Part shown: positions 54,375 through 64,000 of the stretch, piece after piece
How positions within the stretch are numbered: position 1 is the first letter of the stretch
Layout: each line of letters opens with the position of its first letter
Source of the DNA: Theodoxus fluviatilis
Lineage: Eukaryota; Mollusca; Gastropoda; Cycloneritida; Neritidae
Direction: 5' to 3'
Length of the DNA stretch: 64,000 bases
Assembly: GCA_034096865.1 (NCBI GenBank)
Contig: JAWQFJ010028907.1
Coordinates: 31,001-95,000, forward strand
The notes under the pieces: generated by a model
The model's input: the letters and a program-made list of their open reading frames with translations, nothing else
The model's database searches: none
Told to the model about the DNA's origin: nothing
Position numbers and translations under genes: made by a program

Positions 54375-55379
54375 ACCAAAGACCATACATTAATAAGACC
54401 GCACACTCGGCTGATTTTAGCGAGATTTCCGACAGAGTGATCTCCCCGTTTTCGCGTGTCTCCCCCAGAGCGCTTGTGCGAGATATGTTGTATAGATTAT
54501 GCCACGTGCGTGAGGAATAAAGTTTAGTGAACGAATAGCAGAATGCAAGTGCGTGCAAGGGTTTTTATAGTATTTCTTGACAGCGATATGTGTGTGAGAA
54601 ACCGTTTGTTTCGTAATTTGTAAACATGAACAATAATTAACCGAGTGCGTGGAGAAGCGAGCGTAAACACTAAAATGAAAATCCCCACACTAAACTAAAG
54701 CTGGGAAAAGGGTCAAGGTGTCAGTAAACTATATCTCTCGTAAAAGATCTATACACAATTTTCTCCACGGAAAAGCACGTCCCTAACAAGCTGGTCTAAA
54801 TAAAGAAATAAACACCGGACGCATAATTATGATCTACGCCCGGCCTGAGCAGCAGACGATCGAGCAGCATAAAATGATAAACGCGAGAAGAACAGAAAAA
54901 TCGAACTTCGTAATTTGTGATGCACAAGATTCCTTTCACTGTTGAACCTCAGGAGAAAATACTGTTGTTAAAAATGCTGAATTTGTTAAAAACTGTGATG
55001 ACAAAGACAATGCAACGTGTGTAAATCCGTACCTCGCTTCGCGTAGTGTAAAAATAGCCGAGTGCGCGTCTTAGTACGAAACGACTAGGTACAAAAACGT
55101 CCAGGATACGAAACGACACGCATCGTAAAAAATCCTTCTTTCACCTTCACCGATGTTCTCGAATTTATTCTCCTCGCATTGATTCTATAATAGGATCCAT
55201 GCTGCTCGAAAATCTCCTGGCAAATGACGTCACGTTATTCGACGTCAAATGATCACGTCACAGATTTTGCAAATGGAGTCTGTTGTATCGTTTTCATTGC
55301 AACACCAAAATGTAAAAAAGTCACTTTCTTTTCAAACCTCGATTCTGAAAATTTGATAATATTGAATCGGACCTAACTT

Positions 55380-55500
55380 CCAGTCAGTGTGCAAAATCTC
55401 AAGGAAATCCGTCCAGTAGTTTTTGAGATATAGGCCGTGGAGTCGGGACAGACAGACAGACACACACACAGACACACACACAGACAGATAAAGTCTGTAG
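55380..55500. repeat. Interspersed repeat seeding a GACA tract
   Basis: TCCGTCCAGTAGTTTTTGAG then ATATAGGCC, followed by GACAGACAGACACACACA, is a common invertebrate repeat end and a likely source type for the GACA/TGTC arrays. Confidence 0.4.
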
Positions 55501-57031
55501 GACCTCCAGTAAACCTGGAGGGATAAAGTAGACTATTGACTGGCAGAATACGATGAAGAATCTTGTACTGAAATACTCTGAGTCTCATCTCTTGACAATA
55601 TTTAAAAAGCAATTGGTAATAAATCTCCCAGAGCAATCAATTTTTGCTAGTTTATTTTCCCACGTTTTTTGTGCCGTAGGAATACTAGTATTCTGCAGCA
55701 TTCCATAGAAGAATCTAGCCTTTCTGCTATTATTTGAAAGCAACAATGCTCTAATTGGGGGCTCGTGCTGTTTTTCCTCAGTACGAATATCTATTTGCTC
55801 AATTTCCTGCTTACATTCCCACGGAATAATTTGCAGTAGTTTAGCATACTCAAGAAAGTGACCTTGAACTTTGAATTCTGACAGTAAATTCTCAAAGGAT
55901 TTAAACGTTCCGTTATGTTTCACAATGTCTTTGACAGTTTTTATCCCAACATCAGACCATTTTCTTAAGAAGTAACCGCTGTCAGCAAATTCTGCGTTAT
56001 TCCATAGCGGTCGTTGCAAATAACTTCCAGTTGCTTTAAGTTTATTTCGAATCAAAAATGTATTCCACGCCATTAACACTTGCTGCCAGAAATAATTTCT
56101 TATTTTGTCGCCCACTGTTTTCTTTATATATTCCCCCGTTTCCATCAACACTTTGACATCCACCCGCTTACAGGAAATATTGAGAGTAGGGGTTTGGACC
56201 AATCTGCTCATCCATGTCAGTTTTAATGCAGCATTGTATTTATTTATGTCGATCATGTTTAGACCCCCTTTGTCATAGTCTAACATAAGAGTTTCTCTTT
56301 TTATTTTATCTATTTTACCAGACCAAATGAACCTATATAATTCATGTTGTATTTTCTTCATGAAACTGTCTGGCGGTCTGGGTAGATTTATAAGATAGTA
56401 AGTAAGTTTGGAAAGTGCCAGTGCTTTTATCACCAGGATTGTACCGAATATTGTAAGATTCCGCTGCCTCCATGTACTCAGAAGTCTCATGATTTTCTTA
56501 AATACCTCTTCAAAATTTAATTCTACCATTCCATTTAAATCTGTTGTGAAAATTATTCCTAACACTTTAAAAGGCTCAGCAGTCCATTGCAGATCCACCT
56601 CCCTGCACAATCTTTCCGTAGAGCTAACTTTTGCCCCACTCCAGATTGCCGTAGTTTTTTGAGAATTGATTTTTAATACAGACATTTCTTTGCATAGGTT
56701 TAAGGTGTAGAGGGTGGCTTCCAATGATTTTTCCGTTCCGTTCAAAGTGAACTCGGTGTCATCAGCAAACTGGTTAATGATGTGTTCTTCTTTATGTATG
56801 CGAATTCCTTTATGCTTTTATTTTTATGTACCAAGATATTAAGGACTTCAGCGCAGAGGAGATAATGTAGCATGACAAAGGATCCCCCTGACGGGTTCCA
56901 CGCAATATTGGAAAAAAATGGGACCTATGACCATTTTGGAGTACACACGCGTTTGCATGCTTTGATAAAGTTTGAAACCAATTAGTGATTGAAGTTCCAA
57001 AACCAAAAAAAAAGGAGGCACTCCTCTGCAA
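55500..57031 (-). mobile_element. L1/Tx1-like LINE ORF2 3' part
   Basis: Going 3'-ward on minus: LRGTRQGDPLSCYI (RT block 4), then after a frameshift HIINQFADDTEFTLNGTEKS (catalytic FADD), then a 386-codon frame with KINSQKTTAIWSGA, VLGIIFT, YRFIWSGK, KGGLNMIDI, and finally LRVFQYKILHRILPVNSLLY in another frame. This is the RT thumb and C-terminal region of L1/Tx1 elements. It is broken by frameshifts and 5'-truncated. Confidence 0.88.
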
Positions 57032-58870
57032 AATTCCTAGACAACGAGACCAACCATAAGTGTGCTGTGGAAGACATACTGAGGGGAATCATTCTTAATG
57101 AAAAAAGGACATGAAATGTCGTAAGCATAAACATTTGGAAGAGGTAAGGAAACGAGATCAGGTATAACTCGCCTAAGTACGCACGAAAAAAAGGCGTGTT
57201 GTTGAGAAAAAAAAGAGACAGTGATTACAAAACTTCGAGTTACTTCAGTCGCAACATAAGTCAGATCAAAATGCTTTCTATTTCCTTTTCCGAAAAAAGT
57301 ACCTCAGCTCTTCTGCTGATGAGACTCGGAACAGCGCTACTTCTCATCCAGCCAATGAGAAGAAACCACCATTCATGTTTTCTCTCATTCGGTCCTCGCT
57401 ACACACTTTTTATGAGAAGAAACCCATTCTTGTGCACTACTCTCTCCAACTCCAACGGCCAAATCTGGGCTACGGAAGTAACAAAATCTGCTGGAAAGTT
57501 CGGGTCCTTCTCCTTTATCTCGGGACAGCGACTCGTGATTGGCTGCAATAAAACTCCCTGACGGCTCCACTTCCGATATGGCATGGGCTCATTTGTTTCC
57601 AATGCCCCGTTTTCGCAGGCGGAGTCGAAGTGGGTCTTTGAGGAGGCTGGTCTCGACGAGGCCATAGCTGGGACTTAGCTAGATATCCCTCGGATTCTTA
57701 CCAGAGCCTGCGGGGATATGGGCCCGTCCTTGCGTGGGTCCTTTCACATGAGGGTCATCCCTGGGAGCTTGTGAAATCAATACCCCGGAGAGCATCCCCG
57801 TTGCAAACTAATGCAAATGGCCGCGTCGCGGGACGATTAAGAGCAAAGAGGGCAGCGACAGAAGACCTCGCAAGGTGGAGGGATAGAGGGTGGACGTAAA
57901 CCGCCCTGTCATTTGTCACATGGCTGCCCTCGAAGCACGCACTCCTAGATGACCTGGCTGACCAGCCAGGCGAGGTGCAAACCGCCGCTGACCCAGATTT
58001 TTTCTCGCCATTATGGGTGCGTGACCCGAATGGGACGAAGGGCAAACTCATCCTTTACGACAACCTCTAAGTGCTCCTTCCATTCATCTCCTGGACCCAG
58101 ACCCCTGGATCGCATTTCTCCTGGACCTCGGGTCCTTTTCACCACTGGCCAGAAGGAAGATGTCCCGATGCAGGGTTTTGTCCTCTTGAAATTGATGAGT
58201 ACTTATCTAGCTCTCAAACAGTCTCCTTGCTGTGAGTTCTCTCTTTGCCCCTGCACGCTTTCGTCGAGGTTCCTCCTGCTCTTGTGTTGCTCTCGTCTGG
58301 GTTTCCTTCAATGTAGTCGACTAGACTCCCTAGAAATTGCGGTGATAAGAATTATGGGTTTTCCAGAAAGTGCAGGGCATACTTTCCGGCAGAGTCTTGG
58401 AAAAAAGACTGGCTGGTAAGGCTTCGTTAAACTGCGGTGTTGTGCTTGTTTAATGAGTGGAAAATGTGACAAGAAAAAAATGACATGCATCTCAATTTGA
58501 GCACAGAGCGAAGAAATTGGAATCTGGAACGGGAGAAAATCTACATAATCGCAACATTCATTGTCTCATCTAAACTTAGATATGAATGTACAATTAAAAG
58601 ACTCGTGTTCTGCATAACGTATTGTGTAATACGTGTGAAGAAGCTTATGAAGAGAACGCCACATAAGATACAGAAAATAAAAGCACAACAATTGAAAGAT
58701 ATTTACAGAATTCATAGGAAAAATGAGTATGATGTATTTTCTGTACAGCGCGAGAAGTACAATAATACTCGGTATGTTTCCAGCCTGAGTGTAATGTGTT
58801 TGTTTCTTTTTTGCTGCGCGCGCGTCTGTGTGTGTGTGCAAGCGCATGCATGCTCGCAATGTGTGTGTGT
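57032..58870. other. Unrecognised region
   Basis: Moderately GC-rich with several short open frames on both strands (for example 57949-58419 plus and 57755-58051 minus). None shows family motifs or splice-bounded conservation I can recognise. Confidence 0.35.
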
Positions 58871-58871
58871 G

Positions 58872-58874
58872 TGA

Positions 58875-58950
<76 letters not shown>
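58872..58950. repeat. (TA)n with flanking (TG)n
   Basis: TA repeat bordered by TG tracts on both sides. Confidence 0.97.
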
Positions 58951-58956
<6 letters not shown>

Positions 58957-59069
58957 CTGTGCATGTTCGTGCTTGCATGCATGTGCCCGTGCCTGCCTAT
59001 GTATGTGTGTGCTTGCACGTACTTATGCGTGCACAGAACCGCGGTCATTTGAGTGTGCATGCACGTGAA

Positions 59070-59930
59070 TTGAAGACAGACTCAGATACAGTGAGGCACA
59101 CTCAACTGGAGGCGTAGAAAACTTTCCCGCCGTGAGCAGCAAGTCTGTCATGATCCCCAAAATGCGTCACACGGGAGCCTCGCAAAGAAGACGACAGCTT
59201 CCTGGCCCCAAGGTCAATTTCCCCTCTATCTCCTCTGCAGTGTAAATCCTTGCAGAGCTTGGCTCATTTACTTGGCAGCACTTCATTTGCGGGTTCAAAG
59301 TAAGTAGGGAATTTGTCTAAACCAGGCAAAGAAAATGTTGAAATTGCTCTCTCTCCCTTCACTATGACTAGAGGCGAAAACCCAAAGACGAATTCTAGTT
59401 ATCACTGCTCAAGTCGACCCTGACTGGGAATCTGACAAAATAAGGAAAGACAGTTTTGGAGGAATAGAGAATGACGTTCTCAAGGGGACACAAAGGTAAA
59501 TATTTATTCATTCATTGTTTTAAAGACTACGTACAAATATAGTCATAAATACACATTCACACACAAAAGGGAAAGAGCAGCAAGACAGAGGAGGTAACCG
59601 ATACATATTCACAAAATATGTAACTCTACATGCCTCTGTAAATACCGAATTCGAATACTATTTTCCATTTATCTGTTTAAAAAAGCAAACACGTTTTGTT
59701 ACCTTTGAATCCCTTAGGTAACCCTCTGCACTTCTTTCCTAGAAAGTTTCAAAAGCTTACAATTTAGACAACTTCGCTTTCAGTCTCGTGTTTCCGCACG
59801 AAAAGAATAACGCAGATCAACGCGTCGTTTACAAGGTTTAAACGGTCGACTTAAAAAACCCCACATTAAATTAAAAAAAGTTAATTGTAAAAAAAAAAAA
59901 ATAGCTTGTAGACACAGGGATCTCTGCAGA
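59070..59930. other. Intergenic, nothing recognised
   Basis: No exon or TE boundary recognised. Confidence 0.35.
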
Positions 59931-59934
59931 AGTA

Positions 59935-60060
59935 AGATTATCTATAATTTTGACTTCTTCACAAAAGAAAGAACAAAAGTTCTCTTCCTTAATTCTCGTT
60001 TTGTACAGAAGACATTTTGTAGGGAGAAATCTATGTAAAACCTTATGTCGACAGGTCGAG
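59935..60060 (-). mobile_element. Second L1/Tx1-like LINE C-terminal scrap
   Basis: HKVLHRFLPTKCLLYKTRIK then EENFCSFFCEEVKIIDNL resembles the QYKILHRILP...LLY tail at 55.5-55.6 kb and its usual Cys-rich continuation. Only about 125 bp is recognisable. Confidence 0.65.
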
Positions 60061-60099
60061 ACTGGAGACTTGGGAGATGGCTGTTTGCTCCTGCAGGGA

Positions 60100-61540
60100 G
60101 GTGTGTCCATCGCCTTTCCTGCTGGATGTCGAGATGTGCACATTGTGCGGGAAACAAAAGCTCAGTGCTGCTTCCTAGGAAAATTATCGCAGACACGATG
60201 AGCAGCTTTGACGGCATGGGAGAGAAGTTGCGACAGTTAATCTCAGTTGGACGATTATCACCAGTAAAGATATGACCAAGGATAAGATCTCCCTTCCGAC
60301 AGGGATGCAAGGTTCGACTAGGCTGGAAACAAAACACTATGTTACAGCGCATCGAGATCGGCATCTCAGATAGAGAAGCGCTAGTTTTCTAGGTTGAACG
60401 TCCGGTGTAGTCTGTTAGGTTTTGCAAGTGATTTCCCCCAAACACGTAGTTACGTGTCTCTCATGGTGTTGCCGCTGTTTCCTATGTGGAAAGCATATGC
60501 TTTACGGCAATACGTCTCGTGAGGTAAAATAGCAATTCCTAAGTAGCCTATCTGGCTGCTTGGGGCCGCCCCTAGTTGTGCGACTGAGGCAGGCCCAGAA
60601 AGCCCAGCAGCCAGGGATGTAGCTGGGGAGGGGGTCACCTTGTGGCTCCGGTCATGCGTAACACACGTCACACTTTGGCGGTGAGTCGATGGACCATGCA
60701 CGGCGTCCCACTGGTTTGCTGAGTTTCATGCTGGTAGATCTCGACCCGAGAACCTTCTGCAAGCTCAGAAACTTCTTGCACCACTTCTCCTCGAGGCAGA
60801 CAAGAAATGGGTACCAGTGAGGAGGATTGAGGGGGTTGGTTATGAAAAGCGCAAACTGCAGCGGGGACGTGAAGAAATCAAACATCGGTTGGGACTGCCA
60901 CCGCAAAAAAAAATCAGTTTGACGCGGCTCTTGTGGCTAATGGAAATGAAAACTTCCAGTCCAATTTTCCCTTCCGATTAGACAGCAGTCTATCTAAACA
61001 CTCTGGAAATGAAAATATGTCCATTTCAAAAATCAAAGGAACTGACTTTAGAGAACTTGAGCCTCACGATGGGAATGGAAAGTAATCATTTTTCGAGGAT
61101 GGCGAGCAGATGTCTTAGAGAGAATTTAATTTACCAAAAAAGGACCATTGCAAATCTCATTTCGTAATGGGCTCCTTATTAACGTTGCCAATCATTCGTT
61201 TGGTGGCAGCAACAAATCCTCGGAGTCCGCCATAGAAACACCGATCACATAAATCCGATATCGGAATGGCGTTGGAGTATAAATTACTCGTAGGGTTTGG
61301 TGGTTTTTACATGTTCTGCCGACAGCATGTCCTCTGACAGAGCGTGAATTCACCTGTAAGTTCCCAGTGGCAAAAAGGCATTGCCAATCTATCAACTGAT
61401 CTGATTTTGGGGTACCACATGACGTTATTCTTTCCCTTTTTCCAACGCTGTTCCAAACAGAATATTCATCCTTGAGAACGTTTTTGTATATTATGGTAAT
61501 TCTGTTGAGTATTTCCTTCGCTGTCAATCTGTGTCGTTGA
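60100..61540. other. Unrecognised region with a weak repeat at 60555-60645
   Basis: CTTGGGGCCGCCCCTAGT onward resembles CTTGGGGCCACCCTCAGG at 16064 and following (GGCC/TCAGAAA.CCCAG.AG), suggesting a dispersed repeat. Nothing else recognised. Confidence 0.3.
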
Positions 61541-61544
61541 AGTT

Positions 61545-61605
<61 letters not shown>

Positions 61606-61610
61606 TGTGT

Positions 61611-61663
<53 letters not shown>

Positions 61664-61737
61664 TGTGTGTGTATCTGTGAGTGTGAGCGTGTGTGTGTTT
61701 GTGCTTATGTGTGTGTGTGTGTGAGTGAGTGTGTGTG

Positions 61738-61769
<32 letters not shown>

Positions 61770-61855
61770 AGTGTGTGTGTATGTGTGTGTGCGTGTGTGA
61801 GAGTGTGTGTGTGTGTGTATGTGTGTGTGAGTGTGTGTGTGCTTGTGAGTGTGTG

Positions 61856-61907
<52 letters not shown>

Positions 61908-61939
61908 TGCTTTTGTGTGTGTGTGTGTGTGTGTGTGTG
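61545..61939. repeat. (TG)n microsatellite, about 395 bp
   Basis: Interrupted TG repeat with GAGTG, TATG and CTTGTG variants; the flanking open frames are artefacts. Confidence 0.97.
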
Positions 61940-61949
61940 GCTTCCTCAA

Positions 61950-64000
61950 TCTGCAAATCTAATGAATCCGAAAACCAGTAGTAACTAGCAATTAAGTAAG
62001 CCTTTAGCTTTTCCATGAAAGAGTTGATTCAGAAAGTCGTTGACATTACAGGAGAACTTGTATTTTTTATTTATTCTTTCTCTCCCACGTGTTTTACCGG
62101 TAGAAAATCGAGCAATGAGCTTGAAGGGACACACTGTATCTGAGTGCTCGCAAGGTAAGGAGATAGTGTGAGTAGACTACGAGAGGGTTTCGCACAACCG
62201 CAACGTAAAACTTGCCAAGCAAGGGAGAAAAAAGTTCGAATTGTTTGCTTTTGTTATCGTTGCTATTGCTGCCGTCTCCTCCCTGTCGTCTTTGTGAGTT
62301 TTTGAGGCACCTCAAGTGTGTTATGTGCTTTCAATAATCCACGGTCGGTTGTATTTTATTCACACGACTGCACAGTCATTTTGCACGCTTTCCCTGGGAT
62401 GTGCCACGTGATTCGGGAAAAGGAAGTGTTTCCTTGATCTTAATTTAGTTGACTTTTGTACAGTTGACGACAGCAAACTACTCTCGTAGACTTAGATAAC
62501 TGTTTTTCCAAAAATAAAAGCATACACACTGCAATTGTAGTTCCTGAGTTAACCGTATTAAGAAATGCGACATAAAGGAACTACGCAGCAACACAGGTCG
62601 AGAACTCCCGACGCGAAACCGAAAAACATTTCCTCAGCACCAGTACACAGCATTTTCGTGCTGCTACTGAAGGGCGCGATCTCTACAGAATGCCCGTATT
62701 TGCTGCGTTGAGTGTCAGCCCGAGTAGCGGCCTGTTGTTAGTCGCAAGCGTTGTGCCGAAAGAATGCCAATTATTTCATGTTATGTAACCAGTAGCACGA
62801 GCGAGGAGCACTCAAGCAAGAGCTGGCTCTTTGCTGTAGAGCGTCTGCTGATTATCTCGCGAGCAGTTGAGCCTGCTTGAGAATTCCGATCACAACATGC
62901 TGCTAAAGATGTCTCCTATGCTTGCCGCCCCTCATGTTTTGTAAATACGAGAAGTAGGTTGTGACCCAGCATCCATCACCAGGAGACATTATTATTTTAC
63001 ATATCATGTCCAAATCAATGGGACACTGCCTTCTCCGTACTTGCGTTGTCACGCTTTCCTTGTGGAGAATATAGCAAATCTGCTGTAATTGATTCGCGAT
63101 TAAACTATTGCAATGGGTTTCCTTCTGGTCCCAGAATATTCAGTTCAGCTCGGGAATAATTGGATCGGGTGCAGTCGTACCCCAAATTGCAACTTCACGA
63201 TGCATGAAGTACCGAACATCTCGTTTGGTGGAAGAAAATCAAGAAGCAGTCATCAGTTCCTTCGATCACTCGTACCCTTGCTGCAAATTCTCCTCATTAC
63301 GCTCAAAGACTGCAGGCGTAAAATCTTGTCAGTCAACGAAGAGGAAAATAACAGCCTGTAGTAGTTATTCAGCTTACGGTCTCCGTCTTTTCCCGCCGAC
63401 AAGAAAGACTACGGAGCAGCCCTCCAGACTGCGTCTGCCACTCAGACGCCCTCGTTGGTCGTGGTATCGAATGGCAATGATAGGCGCCATGTGACAGGAA
63501 ATACGCCAAAGGATTAGAAAGAAAGCTACTGTGACGTGTTGTTGTTGTTGTTGTTGTTCCTGTTGTTGTTGTCCAGTGGCAATTTGCAGGTATTGTGCGT
63601 ATTCTTCAGCTGTCCAAACTCCCCCGTGACTTTTCCACAACGAAACCTTGTCAAAGTGCGAGCATAGCACAAACATTGTTTCTGGTGTTAGCTTGTTGCT
63701 CGACATTGCTGCCTGCAGAGCACAAACGGTCGGAGCCACTAGAAGTATGCTGGCTCACTTGCGGGTCTTCCAGCAACTTTGACCCAACCCTCCGGCCTTA
63801 CGACCACGCATGCAAGGTCGGGAAGTCTCGAGAAAACTAATGATAGCTTCAAGGATGATGGAAGACGGCACAATATAGTCTTAGGCCTGATAGCTTGAGG
63901 GCCTGTTATCAAGGCAGAAAAGAGGGTAGCGAAAGCGTAGGCACTGAAAGAGACAGGGCTGCAAATAAAGCTCTATGCGCGTGCAGGTTCCATTAGTGTT
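61950..64000. other. Right edge, nothing recognised
   Basis: Contains a short (TTG)n at 63539-63570. Short open frames show no recognised motifs or splice structure. Confidence 0.35.

Noticed and set aside
57949..58419. 156-residue plus-strand frame as a gene
   Set aside because: No family motif, no supporting splice sites; overlapping frames on minus are equally open.

Overview
This is animal genomic DNA with intron-containing genes, dense transposon debris and a very large load of micro- and minisatellites. The gene set is bilaterian. Interspersed elements rich in AGGTCA-type motifs, and repeats ending in CCAT tracts, are the kind common in marine molluscs, so a gastropod or other mollusc is my best guess. 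That assignment is an inference from style and was not tested.

Left third (1-33.7 kb): three protein-coding genes, found by reading short exons with splice sites. On the minus strand are two exons of the small GTPase Rab14 (6710-6842 and 1248-1314); the gene runs off the left edge. Also on the minus strand are the first three coding exons of FAM98, a tRNA-ligase-complex family protein (21633-21673, 17228-17376, 12887-12940). On the plus strand is a complete eight-exon PSMD8/Rpn12 gene (21790-33254), a lid subunit of the 26S proteasome regulatory particle. FAM98 and PSMD8 are head to head, with start codons 116 bp apart across a CCAAT- and ETS-motif-bearing candidate bidirectional promoter. 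The 5' exons of Rab14 and the 3' exons of FAM98 were not found between the exons that are present.

The introns are full of mobile DNA: a 1967-bp hAT-like element with a 5-bp target duplication (Rab14 intron), a 236-bp Mutator-type MITE with a 9-bp target duplication, a pogo/mariner-type element in PSMD8 intron 1, two copies of a nuclear-receptor-half-site-rich element, and LINE fragments, one with a restriction-like endonuclease. The most unusual structure is in PSMD8 intron 6. The acceptor of exon 7 plus its first 28 bases has been amplified, with about 63 bp of intron, into 24 tandem 91-bp units, placing a ladder of decoy 3' splice sites directly before the real exon. The donor end of exon 3 is also tandemly copied, and other introns have repeats abutting splice sites.

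Right two thirds (33.7-64 kb): no host gene recognised. It holds a 3.5-kb higher-order minisatellite (35.6-39.1 kb), TGTC/TC tracts (39.3-39.8 kb), a 28-bp minisatellite (41.2-42.1 kb), LINE relics (42.7-43.9, 54.0-54.4, 55.5-57.0, 59.9-60.1 kb), a 2.6-kb TGTC plus GGA compound array (44.35-46.9 kb), a terminal-inverted-repeat element (48.6-48.9 kb), a GGT-rich array (49.5-50.1 kb), a highly uniform 27-bp array (51.0-51.8 kb), tRNA-derived SINE pieces (53.7-54.0 kb) and TA/TG tracts. The long open frames in this half come from repeats without stop codons and are not credible genes.
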